Source: Selenomonadaceae bacterium
Lineage (GTDB): Bacteria; Bacillota; Negativicutes; Selenomonadales; Selenomonadaceae
Direction of reading: 5' to 3'
Assembly: GCA_017554235.1 (NCBI GenBank)
Contig: JAFZIV010000029.1
Span: 1-46,467, forward strand
Length of the DNA stretch: 46,467 nt
In this document: positions 16,090-25,768 of the stretch, in pieces
Numbering within the stretch: position 1 is the first letter of the stretch
Layout of the letters: every line of letters starts with the position of its first letter
Notes under the pieces: model-generated
What the model saw: only the letters and a program-made list of their open reading frames with translations
Database searches by the model: none
Told to the model about the DNA's origin: nothing
Position numbers and translations under genes: made by a program

Positions 16090-19000
16090 TTGTATTCGCT
16101 TGAAAATCTATTCGCTAACTCAAGTCATAAAAAATCTATCTTCACGCAGGAAGAAATTAATTTCGTCGAAGAAAAAATTTATACCAAAACTGTAAAAGAA
16201 AAAGAATCTCCTTACATTAAATGCGCTGTCCGCAATAAAGAAATTAAACTTACGCCGGAAGAAGCTGTCCGACAACTTTTTATCTATCGCCTTTGCAAAG
16301 TTTACGGCTACAATCCCGCGCAGATTAAACTTGAACACGAAATTACTTTTGGTCGCGAAAAAAAACGCGCTGATATTGTAATTGTTGAGGAAAATCGTCC
16401 GACCGTTGAATATATTATCGTCGAAGTTAAAAAGCCCAAACTTTTGGAAGGCAAGGAACAACTGAAATCTTATTGCAACGCAACCGGCGCAACTATGGGC
16501 GTTTGGACGAACGGCGAAAAAATTTCCTTCTATCACCGTAAAGAACCAAATTATTTTGAAGATATTCCCGACATTCCGCGCCGTTGGCAAAAACTCAAAG
16601 ATATTCTTCAAGAACATTGGACTATTGATGACCTTATCGCCAAAGACAAACTCATTACCGAGCGCAAAACTTTAGCCGACCTTATCGAAGAAATGGAAGA
16701 TGAAGTTTTAGCCAATGCAGGTGTCGACGTGTTCGAGGAAGTTTTCAAGCTGATTTATACAAAACTTTATGATGAAATGATGAGCGGACGCGATAAATCC
16801 CGCTACTTGGAATTTAGAAATTACGGAGACACTGACGCAGATTTAAAGGAAGTTATTCAAAATCTTTTCAACCGCGCCAAAAAGAAATGGCAAGGCGTTT
16901 TTTCTAAAGACGATAAAATTAAACTTACTCCTTCACATTTGGCTATTTGTATTTCGTCACTTCAAAACGTTAAGCTTTTCAATTCCAACCTTGACGTGAT
17001 TGATGACGCCTTTGAATATCTTATGAGCAAGTCGCAGAAGGGCGAGAAAGGACAATTTTTTACGCCGCGCTACGTTATCGATATGTGCGTTAAAATGTTG
17101 AATCCTAAAAAATCTGAAACGATGATTGACACGGCAGCGGGTTCTTGCGGGTTCCCTGTCCATACAATTTTCTACGTCTGGAAAAATATTTTAACTGAAC
17201 TCGGCATTAAACAATCTCATCTTTTAACCGCCGAACCAAAGCCGCTTGAATGTGAAGATTATGTAAACGAAAAAGTTTTTGCTATCGACTTCGATGAAAA
17301 AGCCGTCCGCGTCGCACGTACTTTAAACCTTATCGCCGGTGACGGTAAAACTAATGTCCTGCACCTTAACACCCTTGATTATGAACGTTGGGAAGAAATT
17401 ATTGACCAAGACTGGCTTGATATTTATAACGATGGCTGGAAAAATCTGCGTAACCTGCGCGGCAACCAAAAAAGTAATCGTGACTTCAACTTTGATATTG
17501 TTATGGCTAATCCGCCCTTCGCAGGTGACATCAAGGAAAGCCGCATTATCGCCAAATATGAACTCGGTAAAAATTCTAAAGGCAAGTATCAATCCAAAGT
17601 CGGGCGCGATATTCTTTTCATTGAACGTAATCTGCAATTCCTCAAGCCCGGCGGTCGTATGGCTATTATCCTTCCTCAAGGTCGCTTTAACAATTCCAGT
17701 GATAAATATATTCGTGACTTTATCGCTGAACGTTGCAGAATTTTAGCTGTCGTCGGTCTTCACGGAAATGTTTTCAAGCCTCACACCGGCACTAAAACTT
17801 CCGTACTCTTCGTTCAAAAGTGGGACGATAAACTTTGCCCGCGCAGAGATGATTATCCGATTTTCTTTGCTACTATGCAGAAACCTTCCAAAGATAATTC
17901 CGGCGACAAAATTTATTTGCTCTGTGACGACGGAAAATTTCTGCTCGACAAACATAAACACTTAATTGTTGACCACGATTTATTCAACCACGATGGCTTT
18001 ACTCACGACGGCATTGCGGAAGCTTTCATTGAATTTGCCAAGAAAGAAAATTTAAGTTTTTTTGATTCAAGCTCCTTTGATGAAGTGAAATATAAAAATT
18101 TGTCGGAGGAGCTCGAATGTACAGAAATTTTGTTGTCTGAAATTGAAAATGAAAATAGAATCGACGCAGAATTTTTTTCCAAAATTGCAATATCAACAGA
18201 TAATTTTATTAGGTCGAAGAAACATTTTTATTTGAAAGAAAATTATGTTGTAAGCGGTCCATTTGGTTCTACTTTGAAAAGTTCATCATATCTTGAAAAA
18301 GGAGATATTGCATTTGTCAGAATTGAAAATATCAAAGGCGGTTTTTATATAAATACAACAGAAATTATATACATTTCTAATAAAGATAATTTAAGGATTT
18401 CAAATTCTCAATTATTCACAGACGATATAATTTTATCAAAAGTCGGAAATTCTATTGGTTTTTTTGCCAGAGTTGACGAAGAATTATCTACTTGTAATAT
18501 CAGCGAAAATAATATAGGAATAAAGCTTAATAATTTTATTAAAGCTGAAAAACATTTTATTCTTACATATTTAAATTCAGAATTTGGACAGATTTTAATT
18601 TTACGCCGTCGCAGTGGAAATGCCCAACCAAAATTAAATATTGGTGATGTTTGCAAAATACCAATTCCAATTTTGCCAAAAAGTTTTCAAGAAAAAATTT
18701 CTGAACTGGTGCAAGCTTCACACGAAAAATTACAGCAAGCACAAGATACATATCACGCGGCAGAAAAAATTTTGTCGGCTGAATTAGGACTTGAAAATTT
18801 TAAGCCCTCAACTGAAAATGTTGCAGTGAAAAGTTTTTCTTCGTCATTTGGCAGTACAGGTCGCCTTGACGCAGAATTTTATCAGCCAAAATATGACGAC
18901 TTGAAAAATTTATTGGATTCATTGACAACACGCAGACTTGATGAAATTGTAAATATTTTTAAGTCAATAGAGCCGGGCAGTGATTTTTACGACACGGAAG

Positions 19001-19512
19001 GCATACCTTTTATACGTGTCAGTGACGTAAATAAATTTGAAATTGCCGAGCCTGAAATAAAACTTTCAATACAAGTTGATGAACAACTTTTTCCGCGCAG
19101 AGATACAATATTATTTTCTAAAGATGGTAGCGTTGGAATAGCTCACAAAGTCCGCGCAGATATGAAGGCTATTACATCGGGTGCATTGCTACATTTGAAG
19201 ATAAAAAATAAATCAGATATTTTGCCCGATTATTTGACTTTGGTGTTAAATTCTAAAGTCGTGCAAATGCAGGCTGAAAGAGATTCAAGCGGTGCAATAA
19301 TCCAACATTGGAAACCGTCAGAAATTGAAGAAGTTATCGTTCCAATTTTGCCAATGGCAGTGCAAGAAAAAATTTCCGCGCAGGTTGAGGAAAGTTTCAG
19401 ACTGCGTAGCGAATCGAAAAGGTTATTGGAGCTTGCGAAAAGAGCTGTAGAAATTGCGATAGAAAGCGGAGAAGATTACGCATTGAAAATTTTTGAAGGT
19501 GAGAACTTATGA
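16090..19512 (+). CDS. single-chain restriction-modification enzyme (nuclease-methylase-specificity fusion)
   Basis: 1140 aa from a TTG preceded by AAGGAAGTG. The N-terminal HsdR_N-like nuclease has the PD-(D/E)xK pattern RADIVIV (Asp at about 95) and IIVEVKKPK (about 112-116). The central N6-adenine methylase has FTPRYVIDMCV, SAM motif I DTAAGSCGF at about 347 and NPPF at about 474. The C-terminal HsdS-like part has two target recognition domains, about 680-900 and 930-1115, each followed by a helical spacer. This R-M-S order in one polypeptide resembles type IIB/IIG enzymes such as AloI and the BcgI A+B subunits. It would methylate and cleave at a bipartite site. No separate hsdR/M/S genes are nearby. 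Codon use is more AT-rich across the first recognition domain. Confidence 0.88.
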   Translation: MYSLENLFANSSHKKSIFTQEEINFVEEKIYTKTVKEKESPYIKCAVRNKEIKLTPEEAVRQLFIYRLCKVYGYNPAQIKLEHEITFGREKKRADIVIVEENRPTVEYIIVEVKKPKLLEGKEQLKSYCNATGATMGVWTNGEKISFYHRKEPNYFEDIPDIPRRWQKLKDILQEHWTIDDLIAKDKLITERKTLADLIEEMEDEVLANAGVDVFEEVFKLIYTKLYDEMMSGRDKSRYLEFRNYGDTDADLKEVIQNLFNRAKKKWQGVFSKDDKIKLTPSHLAICISSLQNVKLFNSNLDVIDDAFEYLMSKSQKGEKGQFFTPRYVIDMCVKMLNPKKSETMIDTAAGSCGFPVHTIFYVWKNILTELGIKQSHLLTAEPKPLECEDYVNEKVFAIDFDEKAVRVARTLNLIAGDGKTNVLHLNTLDYERWEEIIDQDWLDIYNDGWKNLRNLRGNQKSNRDFNFDIVMANPPFAGDIKESRIIAKYELGKNSKGKYQSKVGRDILFIERNLQFLKPGGRMAIILPQGRFNNSSDKYIRDFIAERCRILAVVGLHGNVFKPHTGTKTSVLFVQKWDDKLCPRRDDYPIFFATMQKPSKDNSGDKIYLLCDDGKFLLDKHKHLIVDHDLFNHDGFTHDGIAEAFIEFAKKENLSFFDSSSFDEVKYKNLSEELECTEILLSEIENENRIDAEFFSKIAISTDNFIRSKKHFYLKENYVVSGPFGSTLKSSSYLEKGDIAFVRIENIKGGFYINTTEIIYISNKDNLRISNSQLFTDDIILSKVGNSIGFFARVDEELSTCNISENNIGIKLNNFIKAEKHFILTYLNSEFGQILILRRRSGNAQPKLNIGDVCKIPIPILPKSFQEKISELVQASHEKLQQAQDTYHAAEKILSAELGLENFKPSTENVAVKSFSSSFGSTGRLDAEFYQPKYDDLKNLLDSLTTRRLDEIVNIFKSIEPGSDFYDTEGIPFIRVSDVNKFEIAEPEIKLSIQVDEQLFPRRDTILFSKDGSVGIAHKVRADMKAITSGALLHLKIKNKSDILPDYLTLVLNSKVVQMQAERDSSGAIIQHWKPSEIEEVIVPILPMAVQEKISAQVEESFRLRSESKRLLELAKRAVEIAIESGEDYALKIFEGENL

Positions 19513-20471
19513 TAAACATTGCTGTACTTGGCACGGGAAAAATTATTCCTGAAGCGATTGAAGCTATACAAGCGTCTGAAAAATTTAATGTCGCGGTAAT
19601 TTGGGCGCGTCCGCACAGTGCAGAAAAAGCAAAAACTTTAGCGGAAAAATTTCACGTCGAAAGAATTTCTACAGACTTGGACGAAATTTTAAACGACTCA
19701 ACGATTGATTTTGCATATATCGGACTTGTAAACAGCGTTCATTATGAATACGCGAAAAAATTTTTGGACGCAGGAAAAAATGTTATCGTCGAGAAACCTT
19801 TCACTACGACTTACGACGAAGCTAAAAAAATTGCTGACATTGCGATTGCGAAAAAACTTTATTTATTTGAAGCGGTTACAAATTTACATCTGCCGAATTT
19901 TTTTGCGGTACAAAATGCGCTTAAAGATTTGGGCGAAATTAAATTTGTTCAAGCGAATTATTCCCAATATTCCAGTCGCTATGACGATTACAAAATTGGA
20001 AAAGTTGCACCTGCGTTTAATCCTGAAATGTACGGCGGCGCGTTGCGTGACTTGAACGTTTACAATATAAATTTGGTTGCTAAACTTTTTGGATTTCCGC
20101 GCAGGTTAATTTACAAAGCAAATTACGGTTTTAACGGCGTTGACACGTCGGGAATTTTACTTTTGGAGTACGAAAATTTTTTGGCGAGTTGCATAGCGGC
20201 TAAAGATTCGGAAAGCCCGTCTTACTTTTTGATACAAGGCGAAAACGGCTACATTAAAATTGATTCCGCGCCAAATGTTTTTAACAGCGTTGAAATAAAT
20301 CTGCGCGGCGAAGAAGTTAAACGTTTTAATCTGAATCAATTTGAAAATCGTATGGTCAGCGAGTTTATAGACTTTGGAAAAATTTTTGAGACGGGCGATT
20401 ATTCAGCAGTTGAAGAGTACTTAAAAACTTCTCTTGACGTAATGAAAATTATTGACGAGGTATCTTTATGA
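19509..20471 (+). CDS. Gfo/Idh/MocA family oxidoreductase
   Basis: 320 aa NAD(P)-dependent dehydrogenase. It has a Rossmann start AVLGTGKIIPEAI, then DFAYIGLVNSVHYEYAKK and VEKPFTTTYDEA with the conserved Lys at about residue 97. Family block LFEAVTNLHLPNF lies at about 118. This looks like the dihydrodiol dehydrogenase/YceM-like subgroup rather than the paralog at 357-1538. The ATG overlaps the stop of the restriction-modification gene by four bases (ATGA), so translation may be coupled although the functions are unrelated. It ends in a second four-base overlap with the DUF4405 gene. Confidence 0.9.
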   Translation: MINIAVLGTGKIIPEAIEAIQASEKFNVAVIWARPHSAEKAKTLAEKFHVERISTDLDEILNDSTIDFAYIGLVNSVHYEYAKKFLDAGKNVIVEKPFTTTYDEAKKIADIAIAKKLYLFEAVTNLHLPNFFAVQNALKDLGEIKFVQANYSQYSSRYDDYKIGKVAPAFNPEMYGGALRDLNVYNINLVAKLFGFPRRLIYKANYGFNGVDTSGILLLEYENFLASCIAAKDSESPSYFLIQGENGYIKIDSAPNVFNSVEINLRGEEVKRFNLNQFENRMVSEFIDFGKIFETGDYSAVEEYLKTSLDVMKIIDEVSL

Positions 20472-20704
20472 AGAAAAATTTTTGGCTAGACGTGATACTT
20501 TTTGTTAGCGGACTAATTTGTATTGTAACGGGTATAATGATGGATTTTCATTTGACGCCGGGCGGACGTGAAGTAAGATATTTTGTAAGATATGCGCACA
20601 CTTACACGGGATATATTATGGCGGTCGGAATAATTTTTCATATAATTTGGCACGGCGGCTGGATTAAGTCTGCGGCAAAAAATATCTTCAGTAAAAAATC
20701 TTAA
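20468..20704 (+). CDS. DUF4405-like small membrane protein, probable haem-binding
   Basis: 78 aa. Two membrane helices (about residues 5-25 and 41-62) carry histidines at positions expected for cytochrome b-type ligation: FHLTPGG between the helices, HTYTGY at the start of helix 2 and HIIWHGG at its end. This resembles the DUF4405 family related to cytochrome b561/formate dehydrogenase gamma folds. The electron-transfer role is inferred. It overlaps the preceding gene by four bases. Confidence 0.7.
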   Translation: MKKNFWLDVILFVSGLICIVTGIMMDFHLTPGGREVRYFVRYAHTYTGYIMAVGIIFHIIWHGGWIKSAAKNIFSKKS

Positions 20705-20719
20705 TTTGGAGGATTTAAT

Positions 20720-21697
20720 TTGAATCGCATTTTGAAAAATTTTGTGTCAGACGGCGTAAAAAATTGCAAAGTTTTAGTTGTCGGCGATGTTATGTTGGAC
20801 AAATATTATTTTGGAGAGGTTACGCGCATTTCGCCGGAAGCTCCCGTGCCGATTAATCACGTTACGAAGGTTAAGGAGACTTTAGGCGGCGCGGCGAATG
20901 TTGCCCATAATTTATCTTTGCTTGGCTGTAAAACTTCATTAATTGCACAGATTGGCAAGGAAAATCACGGCGATGTTTTTTTGAGTAAATTAAAAAATTG
21001 TGGCGTTGACGGTTCAAAAATTCTCCACGCAGATAAACCTACAACTACAAAAATTCGCGTCATAAGCGGTCATCAGCAAATGTTGCGTCTTGACTTTGAG
21101 GACACGACGGAAATTAGCGGTAATGATTCTGAAATTTTTTTGTCAAATGTTTATGAAAATCTTAAAAATGTTGACGCGGTTATAATTTCAGATTACGGCA
21201 AGGGAATTTGTACTTACGAAATTTGTCGAAAAATTATTGATAAGTGTCGCGAACTGAAAAAAATTGTGACTGTTGATCCGAAAGGCAACGATTGGATTAA
21301 ATATAATGGCGCAAATTTTATCACGCCTAACTTGAAAGAATTTAACGAGGTTTTGACGAAAAAAATTTCCAATGTCGATTCTGAAGTTGAGAAATCTGCG
21401 CGGAAGGTTATAGACGAATTTAATTTAAGCGGCTTAGTTGTTACGCGCTCGGCGGAAGGCTTAACGTTAATTTACGGCGAAAAAGTTTCACACATAAGGG
21501 CGCGGGCGCAAGAAGTTTTTGACGTGTCAGGCGCAGGCGATACGGTTATAGCTGTTTTCACTTTGGCATTGGCAGGCGGACTTGAATCGGAGTTGGCGGC
21601 TTATCTTGCAAACGTAGCGGCGGGCGTCGTGGTTGCAAAGGTCGGAACTTACGCTGTCAGCAACGATGAACTTTTAACCGCGTTGGAAAAAGTTTAA
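20720..21697 (+). CDS. rfaE1: D-glycero-beta-D-manno-heptose-7-phosphate kinase
   Basis: 325 aa PfkB-family kinase matching the N-terminal domain of HldE (RfaE domain I). It has VVGDVMLDKYYFGEVTRISPEAPVP at about residues 20-45, LGGAANVA at about 55, DYGKGI at about 160, the substrate/ATP segment DPKGNDW at about 185 and the catalytic DVSGAGDT at about 270. It phosphorylates heptose-7-phosphate at C1 for ADP-heptose and LPS core synthesis. The nucleotidyltransferase domain is absent, so an rfaE2 gene is expected elsewhere. TTG start with GGAGG upstream. Presence of this gene supports an outer membrane. Confidence 0.9.
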   Translation: MNRILKNFVSDGVKNCKVLVVGDVMLDKYYFGEVTRISPEAPVPINHVTKVKETLGGAANVAHNLSLLGCKTSLIAQIGKENHGDVFLSKLKNCGVDGSKILHADKPTTTKIRVISGHQQMLRLDFEDTTEISGNDSEIFLSNVYENLKNVDAVIISDYGKGICTYEICRKIIDKCRELKKIVTVDPKGNDWIKYNGANFITPNLKEFNEVLTKKISNVDSEVEKSARKVIDEFNLSGLVVTRSAEGLTLIYGEKVSHIRARAQEVFDVSGAGDTVIAVFTLALAGGLESELAAYLANVAAGVVVAKVGTYAVSNDELLTALEKV

Positions 21698-22668
21698 TGA
21701 AGGTTACAAAAATAATTTTATTCGCGGTAATTGCTACTGCGGGATTTTTTTTTAGCTTAATGAACGGCTCGGTAGAAGTCGGCGCGTGGGAAGTTTTTCA
21801 ACATTTTTTAGGAGAAAGTTCACTCGACGAAACAAATAAACAAATTTTAGAAAATATCCGTTTACCGCGCACAATCGCCGCAATGTTGGTCGGAATAAAT
21901 TTGGCATTGTCGGGAGCGATTTTGCAAGCCGTTATGAAAAATCCTTTAGCAGACCCGCACATAATCGGAATATCATCAGGCGCGGGATTATTCGGGATTT
22001 TTGTCATGCTGATATTCAATGACGCGGGCGCACTGGTAACACCGGCGGCATTTATCGGAGCAATGTTGGCGGCAGTGCTGATTTATATTTTGGCTTGGAA
22101 AGACGGCATTAAACCAATACGAATAATTTTAGCAGGCGTGGCAGTCAGTGCATTTTTAGGAGCGGGAATTTCGGCGTTGCTAATCTTTCACAGCGAAAAA
22201 GTTCACGGCGCGTTAATGTGGATGGTCGGCGGCTTTTCTGCGCGAAGTTGGATTCACGTAAAAATTTTATATCCATACACTATTTTTGGAACGTTACTAA
22301 CATTTTTGGCGGCGCGACATATGAATATTTTGCAACTTGGCGACGAAGTAGCAAAAGGCTTGGGCTTACGGGTTCACTTGACGCGAACTATTTTAACGGC
22401 ATTGGCGGCACTTTTAGCGGCGTCAGCAGTTTGCGTAGCAGGGCTTTTAGGATTTGTGGGATTAATAATTCCGCACACTGCAAGATTATTAATAGGCTCG
22501 GACTACAAATTTTTGTTACCGGCGACGGCGTTTTTAGGCGCGGCAGTTGTAATTTTCAGCGATACTTGCGCACGAATAATTTTTGCACCGATTGAATTAC
22601 CCGTCGGAATTTTAATGGCGGCATTAGGCGCACCGTTTTTCTTGTATCTGTTGCGTAAAGAAATTTGA
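21697..22668 (+). CDS. FecCD/BtuC family ABC transporter permease
   Basis: 323 aa with about nine to ten membrane helices. Family landmarks are LRLPRTIAA-like NIRLPRTIAAMLVG at about residue 52, GAILQAVMKNPLADPHIIGISSGA at about 70-95 and the C-terminal GLLGFVGLIIPHTARLLIG at about 250. It would import iron-siderophore, haem or cobalamin. The ATG overlaps the rfaE1 stop by one base. No ATPase or binding-protein gene lies next to it, which is unusual for this family. The partners must be encoded elsewhere. Confidence 0.92.
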   Translation: MKVTKIILFAVIATAGFFFSLMNGSVEVGAWEVFQHFLGESSLDETNKQILENIRLPRTIAAMLVGINLALSGAILQAVMKNPLADPHIIGISSGAGLFGIFVMLIFNDAGALVTPAAFIGAMLAAVLIYILAWKDGIKPIRIILAGVAVSAFLGAGISALLIFHSEKVHGALMWMVGGFSARSWIHVKILYPYTIFGTLLTFLAARHMNILQLGDEVAKGLGLRVHLTRTILTALAALLAASAVCVAGLLGFVGLIIPHTARLLIGSDYKFLLPATAFLGAAVVIFSDTCARIIFAPIELPVGILMAALGAPFFLYLLRKEI

Positions 22669-22707
22669 TTGAAGAGTAAAAAATTTTGTGGCAGATTTTT
22701 AGGCTGA

Positions 22708-22736
22708 TTGAAGATTTTTTCTGTACGTGATAAAAT
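22708..22736 (+). promoter_or_regulatory. promoter upstream of ftsQ
   Basis: TTGAAG and TAAAAT are separated by 17 bases, 28 bases before the chosen ATG of ftsQ. This makes transcription independent of the permease gene likely. Confidence 0.55.
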
Positions 22737-22763
22737 ACGAAAAAAATATTTTTGGTGAGTTCT

Positions 22764-23507
22764 ATGGTTGAGATAAAAAGACAACGTCGACGTAGCGGCA
22801 AGCGATTAGTTAAGGGAGTAATTTTTCTTTTTATATGCGGCGCGATTTTAGGCGCGGTAGTTTACTTGCCGATTTTCACGTTGCAGAAAGTCAAGCTTAC
22901 GGGCGCGACTTACTTAACCGTCGAGGACATTTTAAAAGTTGGTGACATTTACATTAATGAGCCGCTGTTTCAGTTGGAGACAGACAAAGTTGCAGGGCGT
23001 CTGCTGAATGATGTTCGCATAGAAGATGTAACTGTTCGCCGTGAACTTCCGCATACTCTTGAAGTCATTGTTACGGAGCGTCATCCAATCGCAACGGTTG
23101 CTTGTAATTACGGCTACCTTGACATTGACAAGCACGGAAAAATTTTGGACAGCTACAAAAATCTGCGTGCAATGGAAATTCCTATGATAACCGGCGCACT
23201 CATCAAAGATTTGTATATTGGCGACGACGTAGAAGATCCGATGGTATTAAAAATTTTAGAGTTCCTGCAGATGCTGGACGCCGAGTCACTCAATAAAATT
23301 TCTGAAGTTGCGATTGTTGAGGAAAATTATGTAGTTGCTTACACGACGACTGAAAGACCTGTACAAATTCGTATAGGTGCGCTTGAAAGGCTTGAAGAGA
23401 AAGTTCATTTGACGGAAGATTTTCTGCGCGACTTAGATAAAAATCCAAATGCGGTGGAGTACGTCGACTTCAACTATACTGCGCCGTTCATTAAGTTATA
23501 TCAGTGA
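22764..23507 (+). CDS. ftsQ: cell division protein FtsQ/DivIB
   Basis: 247 aa from the ATG at 22764, with GGTGAG just before it; the frame is open to TTG and GTG codons within 12 bases upstream. It has a short basic N-terminus (KRQRRRSGKR), one membrane helix at about residues 17-37, then a POTRA domain (LQKVKLTGATYLTVEDIL) and the FtsQ domain (VTVRRELPHTLEVIVTERHPIA). It acts in the divisome at the septum with FtsL and FtsB. The usual mur/fts neighbours are absent here. Confidence 0.88.
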   Translation: MVEIKRQRRRSGKRLVKGVIFLFICGAILGAVVYLPIFTLQKVKLTGATYLTVEDILKVGDIYINEPLFQLETDKVAGRLLNDVRIEDVTVRRELPHTLEVIVTERHPIATVACNYGYLDIDKHGKILDSYKNLRAMEIPMITGALIKDLYIGDDVEDPMVLKILEFLQMLDAESLNKISEVAIVEENYVVAYTTTERPVQIRIGALERLEEKVHLTEDFLRDLDKNPNAVEYVDFNYTAPFIKLYQ

Positions 23508-23525
23508 AAAGTGGTCAGTGGTCAG
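23507..23525. repeat. short heptamer repeat after ftsQ
   Basis: gtgaaaagtggtcagtggtc shows two gtcagtg-type units at period 7. It is the same unit as the longer hairpin at 38519-38590, without a complementary arm. Confidence 0.4.
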
Positions 23526-23552
23526 AAAAAATATAATGGAGGATAAAAATTT

Positions 23553-24992
23553 ATGCAATATGAAGCTGTAATAGGCTTGGAAATTCACAGCGAATTAAAG
23601 ACGGCTACAAAAATTTTTTGTGGCTGTCAAACTACTTTCGGCGCGGAGCAAAATACGCACACTTGTCCCGTATGCTTGGGACTGCCTGGGGTTTTACCCG
23701 TCGTAAATAAAAAAGTTGTCGAGTTTGCGATTAAGGCGGGACTTGCCACAAACTGCAAGATTAATCGCTACAGCAAATTCGACAGAAAAAATTATTATTA
23801 TCCCGACCTTCCCAAAAATTGGCAGACTTCACAATATGATTTGCCGATAGCTTACGAAGGACACGTTGACATTGAAGTTGACGGCGTGAAAAAAACTATT
23901 CGCTTAACTCGCATTCATATGGAAGAGGACGCGGGTAAATTAGTTCACAGCGGCACGACAATTAAAGATTCTGCAACTTCCAACGTCGATTATAACCGCA
24001 CGGGTGTGCCGCTGATTGAAATTGTTTCTGAACCTGATATGCGCTCCGCAGCCGAAGCTCGCGCCTATATGGAAAAAATTAAATCGATTCTTGAATATAT
24101 CGACGTTTCAAATTGCCGTATGGAGGAAGGCAATCTCCGCGCAGATATAAATGTTTCGTTGCGTCCTGTCGGCAGTGACAAGCTCGGCACGCGTACCGAA
24201 ATGAAAAATATTAATTCGTTTAAATCCCTCGAAGACGCGATTAATTACGAAATTGAGCGGCAGGCAGATATTTTAGATGACGGCGGAAAAATTATTCAAG
24301 AAACGCGTACTTGGAATCCTGAAAAGGGAATTACTCAATCAATGCGTTCAAAGGAGGACGCGCACGATTATCGCTATATGCCTGAACCAGATTTGCCGCC
24401 GATTGTGACGACTGATGAAGAAATTGAGGCTTTCAGAAAATCTTTACCCGAACTGCCCGACGCTCGCCGCGAAAGATTGATTAAAGATTTTGGCTTGTCT
24501 GAATACGACGCGGGAATTATCACGAGTTCAAGAGCTATGGCTGAATACTTCGACGCGGTTGTAAATTACGGTGCGGACGCGAAGTCTGCCGCCAACTGGA
24601 TTATGAGCGATCTTTCTAAAAATCTTAACGCGGATGGCTTGACGATAGAAAATTCTCCCGTCGATTCAAAACGCCTTGCAGAAATGATTTTGCTGATAGC
24701 TAAAGGAACAATCTCCGGCAAAATTGCTAAAACTGTTTTTGCTGAAATGTGGACTTCTAAAGATTCACCTGAAAAAATTGTTAAGGATAAAGGTCTTGTG
24801 CAAATTACTGACACAAGCGCGATTGAAGGCGTTGTCGCTGAAGTTATTGCGAATAATCCTAAAGCTGTTGAAGAATACCGCGCAGGTAAGAAAAAAGCGT
24901 TGGGTGCGCTTGTCGGTCAGGTTATGAAGTTGACGAAGGGAAAGGCTAATCCGCAACTTGTCAATCAGTTGCTTACTAAAAATTTGGGTTGA
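23553..24992 (+). CDS. gatB: Asp-tRNA(Asn)/Glu-tRNA(Gln) amidotransferase subunit B
   Basis: 479 aa GatB. It begins [15 protein letters not shown], and the zinc-binding cysteines lie in FCGCQ and [11 protein letters not shown] at about residues 22-45. The kinase-like domain contains [16 protein letters not shown] and HMEEDAGK. The C-terminal helical YqeY-like tail ([21 protein letters not shown]) binds tRNA. It phosphorylates and helps transamidate mischarged tRNA. gatC and gatA are not adjacent. GGAGG precedes the ATG. Its last 17 bases overlap the convergent cobS gene. Confidence 0.96.
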   Translation: MQYEAVIGLEIHSELKTATKIFCGCQTTFGAEQNTHTCPVCLGLPGVLPVVNKKVVEFAIKAGLATNCKINRYSKFDRKNYYYPDLPKNWQTSQYDLPIAYEGHVDIEVDGVKKTIRLTRIHMEEDAGKLVHSGTTIKDSATSNVDYNRTGVPLIEIVSEPDMRSAAEARAYMEKIKSILEYIDVSNCRMEEGNLRADINVSLRPVGSDKLGTRTEMKNINSFKSLEDAINYEIERQADILDDGGKIIQETRTWNPEKGITQSMRSKEDAHDYRYMPEPDLPPIVTTDEEIEAFRKSLPELPDARRERLIKDFGLSEYDAGIITSSRAMAEYFDAVVNYGADAKSAANWIMSDLSKNLNADGLTIENSPVDSKRLAEMILLIAKGTISGKIAKTVFAEMWTSKDSPEKIVKDKGLVQITDTSAIEGVVAEVIANNPKAVEEYRAGKKKALGALVGQVMKLTKGKANPQLVNQLLTKNLG

Positions 24993-25767
24993 AATTTAAA
25001 GCCGTAAATAAAAAAATAATTAATACAATTAATTCGACGAGCGTTGAAACCGCGCCGTAAATGTCGCCGGTTACGCCGCCGATTTTTTTTATTGCAAAAT
25101 TTCCAAAGTAGAATGTAAAGCCTAAAGAAATTATCGCCGCAAAAATTACCGTCAAAAATATTTTCACGTCGAAAAATATTAATGGTACAAAAATTAAAAC
25201 CGTTTCAATCAGCGCAAAAAAAATTGTCCGTCGCGTCGTGTACTTTGCAAACGCTTTTCCCATGCCTTCGCGTCTTGCGTATGGAAATTTTCCTATCGTT
25301 ACAACCATCATTAACCGCGAAATTATTGGCGCAGAAAATATCGCCGCCAAACTCCATACGATTGAAAGTTGCAGTAATTCAATTAGTGTTGCAACTTCCA
25401 ACGTCGCTAATAAAACTAATCCAACTGCGCCGAATGCTCCAACGCGGCTATCTTTCATTATCTCCAAAATTTTTTCGCGCTCACGTCCGGAAAATAATCC
25501 GTCAACCGAATCCATAAAGCCATCACAGTGTATTCCGCCCGTTATGATTATCGGCAAAGTGAAGGCGATTGCGCCCGCCAATATTGGTAACTTTCCGCCA
25601 GTTACCACGAAAAAAAATCCCGTCAACGCGGCTGCAATTAATCCTACAACCGCGCCAATTAACGGGAAATATTTTACTGATTTACCAAAATTTTCTTCTG
25701 TCCACTCTGTTTGAGTTTTGATTGTGATTCGCGTCAAAAATTGCAGACCGATTAAAAACGCGTCCAT
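24976..25767 (-). CDS. cobS: adenosylcobinamide-GDP ribazoletransferase (cobalamin synthase)
   Basis: 263 aa polytopic membrane protein. The family motif [17 protein letters not shown] and KDSRVGAFG lie at about residues 80-115, and about six hydrophobic helices follow. It joins adenosylcobinamide-GDP and alpha-ribazole (phosphate) in the last step of B12 assembly. It starts directly after the serC stop on the minus strand and ends with a 17-base tail-to-tail overlap with gatB. No other cob genes are in the window. Confidence 0.93.
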   Translation of the reverse strand: MDAFLIGLQFLTRITIKTQTEWTEENFGKSVKYFPLIGAVVGLIAAALTGFFFVVTGGKLPILAGAIAFTLPIIITGGIHCDGFMDSVDGLFSGREREKILEIMKDSRVGAFGAVGLVLLATLEVATLIELLQLSIVWSLAAIFSAPIISRLMMVVTIGKFPYARREGMGKAFAKYTTRRTIFFALIETVLIFVPLIFFDVKIFLTVIFAAIISLGFTFYFGNFAIKKIGGVTGDIYGAVSTLVELIVLIIFLFTALNFNPNF

Positions 25768-25768
25768 A

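Noticed and set aside
20468-21697. Haem-type membrane protein and heptose kinase as one functional pathway
   Set aside because: Only spacing links them; there is no shared substrate or family association that I know of.
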